7,671 bases of DNA from an uncultured Gemmatimonadota bacterium (GTDB lineage Bacteria; Gemmatimonadota; Gemmatimonadetes; Gemmatimonadales; Gemmatimonadaceae), in the NCBI GenBank assembly GCA_946479895.1, contig CAMLHT010000190.1, positions 1 to 7,671 of the forward strand, written 5' to 3'. The notes under the pieces were generated by a model that was given only the letters and a program-made list of their open reading frames with translations, was not told the origin of the DNA and searched no databases. The position numbers were made by a program, and so were the translations under genes. Positions 1 to 6,176 of the stretch are shown piece by piece (position 1 is the stretch's first letter; every line of letters begins with the position of its first letter).

Positions 1-1
1 G

Positions 2-1846
2 CACGGGGCGCCGGCGGTCGAGCATTACGCGCGCGCGGCCGAGATCTACCGACGGCTCGACGAGCCACTCAATCGCGCCTCGATGGTCTCGCAGACCGGC
101 GATCCCCTGCTGCTCCTCGGCCGCGACGAGGCCGGCCTGCGCGCCAAGCGCGAGGCGCTCGCGCTCTTCGACATCCGCCTCGACGCGCGGCCCCGCCCCG
201 GTCCGCCGACGGCCTTCGGGCTCGGCCTCGTCGACCTCGGCCTGCCCGACGCGGCCGCGGCGGTGCTGCGTGAGGCGCTGGCGCTGACGGCGAAATCGGA
301 GCGCCCGAACGAGCGTCCCGAGGCGCTCATCCAGCTCGGCAGCGCCGAGATCGCGGCCGGGAGGGCCGAGCGTGGGCGGGCGCACATCATGGAGGCGATG
401 GCGGCGTTCCCGACGATCCGCGACACGCTGATGTTCGATCGCCAGGAGATGGCGGCGTCGCTGGCGCTCGCCTCGCTAGACGTGGCGCGGGCGCCGGACA
501 CTGCCATCGCGCGACTGACGGCGGTGGAGTCCTACTATAGAAGGACCAATCTCCAGTACAATCGCGTGCTCCCGCTCGCGCGCCGGGGCCGGGCGCGGCT
601 GCGGATCGGCGACACGGTCGCGGCGCGGCGGGACATCGCGGCGGCGGTCGAGGCGATCGAGGCCCAGGGCGTCACGACGAGCGACCCGATCGCAACGCGC
701 GATCGCGCGGCGGCGCAGCGGGAAGTGTTCGAGACGCTGGTCGGCCTCGAGGCGGCGCGCGGTGACACCATCGCCGCGTTCGCGGCGGCGGAGCGGGCGC
801 GCGGCAACCTCACGCGCGGCGTCCTCAGGGTGGAGAAGGGCCGGGTGATGCTGACCTACTTCTCGCTCGCCGACCGGCTGCTGCTCTGGGCGTCGGGCGC
901 GGAGGGGACGCGGCTCGTCACGATTCCCGTCGGCGCCGCGGCGCTGTCGGAACGAGTGCGCGCGGTGGAGTCACTGCTGCGCAGGGGGGAGGACGACGGC
1001 GAGTGGCGAGCGGCGTCGCGGTCGCTCTACGACCACATCGTGAGACCGGCGATGGATTTGTCAGGCGAGAGCGCCACCGCCGGCCGGGTGACGATCGTGC
1101 CCGACGGGTCGCTGGCTCGGCTGCCCTTCTCGGCCCTCATGGACCCGGCGGGCCGCTACTTCGGCGAGCGCGTCGTGGTGACCTACGCGCCGGCGACGCG
1201 GCCGGGGGCCGAGCTCCGGCTCTCGCGCGCGGCGGCGGTGGTGGTCGGCGAGCCCACGCCCGACCTGCGCACCTTCCCCGACCTCGGCCGGCTCCCCGGC
1301 GCGTCGCGCGAAGTGGCGGCGGTGCGGGCGGCGTATCCCGGCGCGACGGTGATTCTCGATTCGGCGGCGACGAAGGCGGCGGTGACGCGGGCGATGAGCC
1401 GGGCGACGCTCTTCCATTTCGCCGGTCATGCGCGGCTGGTGGAGCGGGTGCCGTCGCAGTCGCACCTCGTGCTGGCGCCGTCGGAGCCGCGGGGGATCGA
1501 GGGGAGCATCCTCACGGCGGCGGAGATCGCCCGCATGGACCTGCGGCGCCTCGGGCTGGCGATCCTGTCGTCCTGCGGCACGACCCAGGCTCGGTCGCGG
1601 CGCGACGCCGGGGAGAGCGGGCTGTCGGAGGCGTTCTTCGCCGCCGGCGCGCGGGCGGTGATCAGCAGCCGCTGGCCGGTGGACGACGACGGGACGGCGG
1701 CGCTGATGGAGGACCTGCACGCCGAGCTGGCCGCGGGGACCCCGCCGGCGGTGGCGCTGAGCCGGGCGCAGGCGAAGGTGATGCGCTCGACGGCAGTGCG
1801 CCGGCCGCTCTCGGTGTGGTCGGCATTCGTGTACGAGGAGCGCTGA
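2..1846 (+). CDS. TPR-CHAT domain protein (caspase-like cysteine protease), 5' end missing
   Basis: The reading frame is open to the left edge (614 residues visible), so the first in-window ATG at 83 is internal. It is preceded in frame by TPR-like helix sequence (AVEHYARAAEIYRRLDEP, about residues 5-22). Residues 1 to about 275 are helical, Ala/Arg/Leu-rich TPR-like repeats, ending with an AERARGNLT linker typical of this family. The CHAT domain fills about 280-614. It opens with LTYFSLADRLLLWA, has the PDGSLARLPFSAL block near 367, FHFAGHA with the likely catalytic His at 476, LSSCGTTQ with the likely catalytic Cys at 525, then GLSEAFFAAGARAVISSRWPV and a terminal WSAFVYEE block. CHAT proteins are clan CD peptidases related to caspases and separase, and some activate effectors by cleavage. 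Both dyad residues are present, so activity is plausible. The substrate is unknown; the gene 77 nt downstream is the obvious candidate partner. No membrane segment is visible in this part. Confidence 0.93.
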   Translation, partial: HGAPAVEHYARAAEIYRRLDEPLNRASMVSQTGDPLLLLGRDEAGLRAKREALALFDIRLDARPRPGPPTAFGLGLVDLGLPDAAAAVLREALALTAKSERPNERPEALIQLGSAEIAAGRAERGRAHIMEAMAAFPTIRDTLMFDRQEMAASLALASLDVARAPDTAIARLTAVESYYRRTNLQYNRVLPLARRGRARLRIGDTVAARRDIAAAVEAIEAQGVTTSDPIATRDRAAAQREVFETLVGLEAARGDTIAAFAAAERARGNLTRGVLRVEKGRVMLTYFSLADRLLLWASGAEGTRLVTIPVGAAALSERVRAVESLLRRGEDDGEWRAASRSLYDHIVRPAMDLSGESATAGRVTIVPDGSLARLPFSALMDPAGRYFGERVVVTYAPATRPGAELRLSRAAAVVVGEPTPDLRTFPDLGRLPGASREVAAVRAAYPGATVILDSAATKAAVTRAMSRATLFHFAGHARLVERVPSQSHLVLAPSEPRGIEGSILTAAEIARMDLRRLGLAILSSCGTTQARSRRDAGESGLSEAFFAAGARAVISSRWPVDDDGTAALMEDLHAELAAGTPPAVALSRAQAKVMRSTAVRRPLSVWSAFVYEER

Positions 1847-1923
1847 ACGGCAGGAGGCGGGAATTCCGGGCCGGCTGTCCATCCAACGCAGTTGAAGACA
1901 CCCATCACCAGCACGAGAGAGCA

Positions 1924-2724
1924 ATGGCAACCACAGTGTTTTTCCGCGGACCGATGCTGTTCCTGTCGAAGGCGGGCAACAACGGCGTCGTCGACGAAAT
2001 CATCATCCCCGACTGCTCGAAGGCCGGACTCCACATCGACAAGTCCACGGCTCGCCCGCACACGCGCGGGCTGCTGATCGTCAGCGGAGGCCAGGAGACG
2101 GCGATCTCGCTGGCGAGCGCCAGCCGGCTGCGGATCGTGTCGGAGGGAGAATCGAAGAAGCCGGTGACGACGGCGGAGCACCTCGATCGCGTCTTCGTCA
2201 ACGACACGGCGAACGCGTCCCCGAATACCGACGATCACCTGCGGCGCATCGCCAATCCCGTCGGCGCGCTGACGATCGAGCTCGTGGGCGGCTCGATGTC
2301 GGCCGGGGACCGCACGGGGCTCGAGCTGGAGACGCCACGGCACCTCGCGTCGGTGATTGCCGCGCGGCACATCCCGGTGCTCGGGAAGTGGATGTCGCAG
2401 AAGCCGGCGCACTACCAGGTCGACGGCGGGGCGACGGTGCCGATCGATCCGGGGTCGGAGCTCTATGTCTACAACTGGGACCATCATCCGCCGACCCGGG
2501 CCGACCTGAGGATGCCGATCAACCAGACGACGATGGGGCAGGCGTTCGAGGATTTCGACATGAAGTGGGTGTACACGCTGTTCGAGCCGGTGAAGGGGAG
2601 CTGGTCCGACTGGCTCGCGAAGGGGGGCAACGGGCTGCCGGTGCCGCGGACGGTCGGGTACGTGTCGAGGATGGGATTCAGCCCGCCGATCAGCACGTGC
2701 GACAGCCTGTGCTTCGTGGAGTGA
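1924..2724 (+). CDS. Protein of unknown family, 266 aa, downstream of the CHAT protease
   Basis: I cannot assign a family. The ATG at 1924 is the only sensible start: upstream in-frame sequence is an out-of-frame reading of the CHAT gene. The GAGAGA at 1915-1920 is only 3 nt from the ATG, so the ribosome site is weak and translation may depend on the upstream gene. There is no signal peptide or membrane helix, so the product is probably cytoplasmic. The protein looks beta-rich and globular, with blocks that resemble a conserved fold: FFRGPMLFL (6-14), VVDEIIIPDC (22-31), HIDKSTARPHTRGLLIVSGG (37-56), ELYVYNWDHHPP (179-190), FDMKWVYTLFEP (211-222) and LPVPRT (238-243). It ends with Cys259 and Cys263 in CDSLCFVE. 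The 77-nt gap and shared strand suggest co-transcription with the CHAT gene, making it a possible partner or substrate. It lacks an obvious Cys in the first eight residues, so it does not look like a typical bacterial gasdermin. Confidence 0.85.
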   Translation: MATTVFFRGPMLFLSKAGNNGVVDEIIIPDCSKAGLHIDKSTARPHTRGLLIVSGGQETAISLASASRLRIVSEGESKKPVTTAEHLDRVFVNDTANASPNTDDHLRRIANPVGALTIELVGGSMSAGDRTGLELETPRHLASVIAARHIPVLGKWMSQKPAHYQVDGGATVPIDPGSELYVYNWDHHPPTRADLRMPINQTTMGQAFEDFDMKWVYTLFEPVKGSWSDWLAKGGNGLPVPRTVGYVSRMGFSPPISTCDSLCFVE

Positions 2725-2730
2725 CTGCTC

Positions 2731-2781
2731 GCGAGGTGAAGGTGGGGTGAGCTCCAGGAGCGCACCCCACCTTCGCCTTGC
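2731..2781. terminator. Long hairpin between convergent genes, probable bidirectional terminator
   Basis: Bases 2731-2749 pair with 2763-2781 (19 pairs, two of them G.U on the plus-strand RNA). After one A/G mismatch, GCTC 2751-2754 pairs with GAGC 2758-2761 around a CAG loop. The hairpin starts 6 nt after the stop of the plus-strand gene ending at 2724, and lies 28 nt beyond the stop of the minus-strand gene ending at 2810. This convergent setting fits a shared terminator. No clear T-tract follows on either side, so the mechanism is inferred from position and stem strength. Confidence 0.75.
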
Positions 2782-2809
2782 AATGCTCGCCTTCGCCAGC
2801 TTGTAGACA

Positions 2810-3940
2810 CTACCGCCGGTGGCCTTCCCGGGTCGGAGGCAGTGCCACGGAAGCCTTCAGCGACCGCCCGACGTAGCCTTGCGCTCGCGATGTCACCCGT
2901 GACTGCTTGATCGCCGCCAGCAATGGGGCGGCTCTTTCCGCGGCACGCGTACTGGACCTGCCTCTCAGGACGTGCTTCGCCACGTCGATACGAGTGCCAT
3001 CCGACAACACGCTACCGAGCTGGTTGATGGCCATGAGCGCGGCTTCGAGGTCTTCGGGTGATGCCCTCATGGTATCCACGAGGACGACGGCGTCGGCCTG
3101 ACGTCCGCCGGCGTGAACGGTCAGGTGCGTCCGGCCGTCCATGAATCCCGTGCCGATGAACTGGATGGTGGCGGCCCGCCCTGCGGATTTCGTCGCGTCG
3201 GCGCTCGCTGACTCCTGCGGCTGCAACGTGTCCGTGGTTCGCGGCTTCGACGCTGCGCCGAAGGGTCGCTCGACCGCGCCCCTGGAATAGAAGCCCGTGT
3301 TGTCGTCAGGACAGACGTAGAACCGGTCGATTTCGACCCACACCCCGGCAATCAGTTTCTCGACGACGTACACCTGGCACCCCTGGTCGTCCTCCTCCCG
3401 GACGTACCGGCTGCTCGGCGGCTGCGTGATCTGACACGCCGCAAGCGCGTAAGGATACATGTCGGTGTCGCTGATCCTGCCCCAGTTCAGAACGGAAATA
3501 CCGACGAACTCGTTCCAGGCCGCTCCATAAGCCTCGGCCCTGAGGGATTTGCCACAGGTTTCCGGGATGTTCCGCGCGGCTGTCGCCGTGACCCCGTTGG
3601 AGACGGGCAACAGGGTGGAATTCTGCGCTTCGCCGAATGCGTCCGGATACCCATCGACCTCCAGTTTCACTCGCGCTATCCCCGACGTGGCGGTGTAGTT
3701 CACGGCGGACTGGCCGTACGCGTGGGTACCCGACGAGATGGCGGTGGCGCCTGCTCCTGCGACGACGTCGATCGTGGTCGGGATGTTGTATTCCGGAGGA
3801 ACCCCAGGCGGGGTTTCCTGCGATCCTTCGAGGTAGTGGTGGCTTCTTCCTGCTTCGACGAGCGGCGCGGTCGTGGCTGCCGGTTCTGCGCATGCGGCCA
3901 GTGTCGCCGCGATGAGGATGCTTCCGATTCGTGTCTTCAT
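2810..3940 (-). CDS. Lipoprotein of unknown function, 376 aa
   Basis: The start is the ATG at 3940, placed 5 nt after a GAGGTGA ribosome site; an upstream in-frame GTG at 3949 lies inside that site and is rejected. The N-terminus is a lipoprotein signal: MKTR, hydrophobic GSILIAATL, then lipobox LAAC with Cys17 as the predicted lipidated residue. The product should therefore be anchored at the outer face of a membrane. Residues 18-55 are Pro/Thr/Ala-rich, probably a flexible tether. Residues about 56-215 look beta-rich with four cysteines (129, 169, 188, 210), likely disulfides in the periplasm. Residues about 245-376 form a second part with a strand-rich start (TIQFIGTGFMDGRTHLTVH) and a helical stretch (PEDLEAALMAINQLGSVL), ending in a basic tail. 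No catalytic motif is recognised. It lies 62 nt behind the gene ending at 4003, on the same strand, and is probably co-transcribed with it. Confidence 0.85.
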   Translation of the reverse strand: MKTRIGSILIAATLAACAEPAATTAPLVEAGRSHHYLEGSQETPPGVPPEYNIPTTIDVVAGAGATAISSGTHAYGQSAVNYTATSGIARVKLEVDGYPDAFGEAQNSTLLPVSNGVTATAARNIPETCGKSLRAEAYGAAWNEFVGISVLNWGRISDTDMYPYALAACQITQPPSSRYVREEDDQGCQVYVVEKLIAGVWVEIDRFYVCPDDNTGFYSRGAVERPFGAASKPRTTDTLQPQESASADATKSAGRAATIQFIGTGFMDGRTHLTVHAGGRQADAVVLVDTMRASPEDLEAALMAINQLGSVLSDGTRIDVAKHVLRGRSSTRAAERAAPLLAAIKQSRVTSRAQGYVGRSLKASVALPPTREGHRR

Positions 3941-3945
3941 GTGAA

Positions 3946-3952
3946 TCACCTC
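3946..3952 (-). promoter_or_regulatory. Shine-Dalgarno site GAGGTGA of the lipoprotein gene
   Basis: Read on the minus strand this is GAGGTGA, followed by 5 nt (TTCAC) and the ATG at 3940. It is the clearest ribosome site in the window and decides the start: the alternative GTG at 3949-3947 overlaps it and could not use it. Confidence 0.75.
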
Positions 3953-3958
3953 GAGGCT

Positions 3959-3975
3959 GCCCCGATGAAAGGGGC
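3959..3975. other. Small stem-loop in the 62-nt gap between the two minus-strand genes
   Basis: GCCCC (3959-3963) pairs with GGGGC (3971-3975) around a 7-nt loop. A second weaker dyad, GCTGC 3982-3986 with GCAGC 3997-4001, lies directly after the stop of the upstream gene at 4003. Either could attenuate transcription or protect mRNA ends between the two cistrons. The stems are only 5 bp and no T-tract follows, so they may be chance in GC-rich DNA. Confidence 0.25.
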
Positions 3976-4002
3976 GGTGATGCTGCGATGACCGCGGCAG
4001 CG

Positions 4003-5247
4003 TCAGTGCCGGCCGCAGCGAACTACCATCCGCTCGAGCACCGAGCGAACGACCGGCTCGTCACCCACGCCCCGGAGCGGGCCGACGGCCAGGATGGTTT
4101 CCCCGATGCGCGCAACGCCGACGGGACCGGCGAACGCGGAGGGAAGCTCTGAAACGAGATCGGGTCCACGCGGCGGCTCGGCGCCCCACAGCCGAAGCGC
4201 GGCGATGGTACCCGGCCCCTCCTGGTGATGCGTGATCAGGAGGATGCGGCGCCCGAAATCGCCCGCATCGAAGACCTGGAAAGGGTCACGAGCGAACCCG
4301 AAAGGCACGACCGAATCCGCCACGAGGTACCCGACTCGCGCCGTCGATATCCGACCGATCCGCTCCAGCCACACCACTCGCGACGCGGATGCCGCGGCGA
4401 CCAGATGCTGTTTGTGTACCGGATGATCGGGGCTTCGGACGAGGGGGTGCGCGCGGGACCAGGGACTGCCTGAAATCGACGAATGGAGCCAGAGCGGGTT
4501 GTGGTCCGGCGCTCCCGAAGGATCGGAGTACACGGCGGCGAGCTTCAACGTGTCGCCGGCGGCGGCAAGCGAGAGGTAGAGAGCTCCAGCCGCCGGCACG
4601 TCGCTCGTCACCCATCGACCCTCGTCGCGCTCGAAGACGCGAATCAGCGATCGGCCCGCATCCTTCACCGGGACGGCAAACACGATGTGCCGGTTCGCCG
4701 AGAGCACGAGCTCCGAGGTGAACATTGATCGCGGCCGAGCATCACCGAACGGGATCCTTTCCAGCACGTCCCAACGGGATCCTGACACGATACCAAACCA
4801 CACCGCCTGCACCTCGACCTCGTCTCCCATTCGCGGCGGCGGCGGACCTTCATGGAACAGCAGGGCCCAGCGGCCGTCAGGTAGGGCGAGGGAACGGACG
4901 TCGTGCACCTGCCGGGGACCCAGATGCGAACGGATGGCAACCGCATTGCCTGCCGAGTCGGTTACGGCGGCGATGATGCTGTCGGCGAGGAGCTCGAAGC
5001 CGGCGGGACCCTTCTTCCATACATAGCTCGGCGTGCCAGCCACGATCATGCGGCTGGGGCTCGCTACGACGGACTGTGGCTCGACGTAGATCTGATGATT
5101 TGAAGACAGTACGAGCGACCGGCGCGGCAATGTGGTGACGACACACGGCGGTTCCGTCCGTGCGATGGATCCGGACTGCGCGCAGCTCGTCCCGGAGACC
5201 AGGAGGACGAGGAAAGCCGGCAAGAAACGATGGGATCGAAGAGGCAT
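4003..5247 (-). CDS. Exported protein of unknown function, 414 aa, probably beta-rich (propeller-like)
   Basis: Two ATGs are possible, at 5253 and 5247. A GGAG at 5259-5256 is 8 nt from the second but only 2 nt from the first, so 5247 is preferred. The N-terminus has a basic start and a hydrophobic core (MPLRSHRFLPAFLVLLVSGT), then SCAQS. Cys22 could be lipidated, but Gly at -3 is a poor lipobox, and signal peptidase I cleavage after Ala23 is an alternative. The mature part has many short strand-like segments separated by Gly/Asp/Pro turns (RWALLFHEG, RHIVFAVPV, LIRVFERDEGRWV, RRILLITHHQEGPG). These are spaced like the blades of a beta-propeller, but no family signature is seen. A Cys near each end (35 and 411) could close such a ring by disulfide; this is inference. 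It is the first gene of the minus-strand pair and begins next to a 240-nt divergent region. Confidence 0.82.
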   Translation of the reverse strand: MPLRSHRFLPAFLVLLVSGTSCAQSGSIARTEPPCVVTTLPRRSLVLSSNHQIYVEPQSVVASPSRMIVAGTPSYVWKKGPAGFELLADSIIAAVTDSAGNAVAIRSHLGPRQVHDVRSLALPDGRWALLFHEGPPPPRMGDEVEVQAVWFGIVSGSRWDVLERIPFGDARPRSMFTSELVLSANRHIVFAVPVKDAGRSLIRVFERDEGRWVTSDVPAAGALYLSLAAAGDTLKLAAVYSDPSGAPDHNPLWLHSSISGSPWSRAHPLVRSPDHPVHKQHLVAAASASRVVWLERIGRISTARVGYLVADSVVPFGFARDPFQVFDAGDFGRRILLITHHQEGPGTIAALRLWGAEPPRGPDLVSELPSAFAGPVGVARIGETILAVGPLRGVGDEPVVRSVLERMVVRCGRH

Positions 5248-5487
5248 GGCCATGGCTCCGGAGGGGGCAACAACGGGATTGCGCTGCGGCGGGGACCCAC
5301 GAGGGCGCCGTCATTGGGGTGCCTGCCCTGGGGAATCATCCGAGGATGACGGCCCGGCGGCGTCGCGAGGTGTTCGTCACTCGCGTGTCAGTCGATGGCC
5401 CACGGTACACGCCGGCGTCATGGCCGCGTCACACGGATTAATCTTCGACTCGAAGCTCAATCGCATTCACCCTCACCGGTCTTTCCA
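5248..5487. other. Divergent intergenic region (240 nt)
   Basis: This gap separates the start of the minus-strand pair (5247) from the start of the small plus-strand gene (5488), so it should hold promoters for both directions. I see no confident -35/-10 pair. The only AT-rich patch is GGATTAATCTT near 5435-5445, containing TAATCT (5439-5444) as a weak -10 candidate for the plus-strand gene. A short dyad follows it, CTTCG 5443-5447 with CGAAG 5451-5455. A perfect 6-bp inverted repeat at 5336-5349 is listed separately. No ORF here looks coding. Confidence 0.5.
5336..5349. promoter_or_regulatory. Short inverted repeat, possible operator
   Basis: TCATCC (5336-5341) and GGATGA (5344-5349) form a perfect 6-bp dyad with a 2-nt centre, in the middle of the divergent intergenic region. 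The size and position suit a dimeric regulator, but nothing links it to a known one, and a dyad this short can arise by chance. Confidence 0.22.
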
Positions 5488-5841
5488 ATGCCACGAGCTC
5501 CCCTTTCGCTGGTTTACGTGGGTGTCAAGCATCGCGTCCTCGCGTTCGACCGCCGGACCGGCGCCCCCGTGTGGGCCACGGAGCTTCCCGCGAAGTACAA
5601 GAGCTCCGGCTCGTTCGTGAACGTGGTTCGGGACGCGGAGGGGCTTTTCGCGACGTGCGCGGGCGAGCTGTTCGCGCTCGAACCGAAATCCGGCGCCCTC
5701 CTGTGGCACGAGCCGTTGAAAGGACAGGGGACGGGGCTGATATCCATCGCGACCGACCTGGGCGGGGCGACGCAGGCTACGGCGATCGCCGAGTCGGTTG
5801 CGCGGGCGCAGGCGGGGGCGGCGGCCGCGGCCGCCGGTTGA
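5488..5841 (+). CDS. Small PQQ-like beta-propeller repeat protein, 117 aa
   Basis: The product carries two PQQ-like repeat motifs. The first is VYVGVKHRVLAFDRRTGAPV, then WATEL (about residues 9-33). The second is FATCAGELFALEPKSGALLW, then HEPLKG (about 54-79). The pattern of a strand, then A(L/F)D-x-x-TG-x-x-x-W, is typical of PQQ-like or YWTD-type propeller blades. Full propellers have six to eight blades, so this short form must oligomerise, be a minimal stand-alone type, or be a remnant. Small proteins of this kind, with a similar GxGxxSIAT segment after the second motif, are familiar to me as free-standing genes, so I favour intact. There is no signal peptide. The start at 5488 is the first ATG before the conserved part, but no clear ribosome site precedes it. 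The C-terminus is low-complexity (AQAGAAAAAAG), encoded by an 18-bp perfect palindrome at 5819-5836 that ends just before the stop. Confidence 0.82.
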   Translation: MPRAPLSLVYVGVKHRVLAFDRRTGAPVWATELPAKYKSSGSFVNVVRDAEGLFATCAGELFALEPKSGALLWHEPLKGQGTGLISIATDLGGATQATAIAESVARAQAGAAAAAAG

Positions 5842-5858
5842 TCGCGGTTATCCATGGC

Positions 5859-6030
5859 GCAGCGGTTCTTCGCACGCCGTCCCCGCACGCCGTCTCCGCA
5901 CGGCCTCCCGGCATAAGCCGCCCTTGTCGATCTACCGCTGATCGGAGCGAGTGAGGCGTAACGGCGTGCGGGAACCCCGTGCGGGAACGGCGTGCGGGGA
6001 CGGCGTGCGAGAACGGCGTGCGGGAACGGC
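5859..6030. repeat. 13-bp-period inverted repeat array 1
   Basis: The array starts 17 nt after the stop at 5841. The left arm has five 13-bp units in one orientation, at 5859, 5872, 5885, 5898 and 5911: GCAGCGGTTCTTC, GCACGCCGTCCCC, GCACGCCGTCTCC, GCACGGCCTCCCG, and the degenerate GCATAAGCCGCCC. The right arm has five clear 13-bp units in the opposite orientation, at 5966, 5979, 5992, 6005 and 6018: GTGCGGGAACCCC, GTGCGGGAACGGC, GTGCGGGGACGGC, GTGCGAGAACGGC, GTGCGGGAACGGC. A degenerate unit sits at 5953-5965. Bases 5870-5893 are a perfect 24-bp inverted repeat of 5987-6010. Pairing continues inward to 5903/5977 with one mismatch and one G.U, giving a stem of about 34 positions and a 73-nt loop. 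Possible roles are terminator, mRNA 3'-end protection, or a REP-like protein-binding element. Copies of the same design after 7476 argue for a dispersed family. Confidence 0.88.
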
Positions 6031-6176
6031 ATGCCTGGCGCAGTCGAGTCGACAGGCATTTAGCTTCGCCTGGCGTACGAGGTCACGTTCGTCGGGAATC
6101 TGAAATCGGATTGATGGTTGCCGAGGCGGGCCGCTTCGCGCAATCCTTGCCACTCCAGTGGACACGACAAGCCCCC
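6031..6176. other. Leader region of the secreted-protein gene, with a small inverted repeat
   Basis: Directly abutting array 1, ATGCCTG (6031-6037) is a perfect inverted repeat of CAGGCAT (6053-6059), with a 15-nt loop. From 6060 to 6176 I see no coding sequence, no clear promoter and no Shine-Dalgarno site before the ATG at 6177. An in-frame ATG at 6114 could extend the next gene by 21 residues, but that would bury the signal peptide. With array 1, this completes the 335-nt gap from 5842 to 6176. Confidence 0.4.

Noticed and set aside
83..85. ATG at 83 as the true start of the CHAT gene
   Set aside because: In-frame TPR-like sequence precedes it up to the window edge with no stop, so the gene starts upstream.
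1852..1857. AGGAGG as a ribosome site for a small gene after the CHAT stop
   Set aside because: No ATG, GTG or TTG lies at a usable distance downstream, and the ATG at 1924 is too far away.
1426..2487. Long minus-strand ORF of 353 residues opposite the CHAT and 266-residue genes
   Set aside because: It is Arg/Pro-rich shadow coding in GC-rich DNA. It covers two opposite-strand genes with good family-like sequence and crosses their intergenic gap.
1924..2724. Bacterial gasdermin as the identity of the CHAT neighbour
   Set aside because: Length and context are suggestive, but there is no Cys near the N-terminus for lipidation and I recognise no gasdermin sequence features.
5514..6059. Minus-strand ORF of 181 residues across array 1 and the PQQ-like gene
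   Set aside because: It is antisense to a well-supported gene, and its N-terminal half is the translated 13-bp repeat.
5979..6176. Upstream extension of the 417-residue secreted protein to a start at 5979 (or 6114)
   Set aside because: The extension translates repeat units and would place the signal peptide about 66 (or 21) residues inside the protein.
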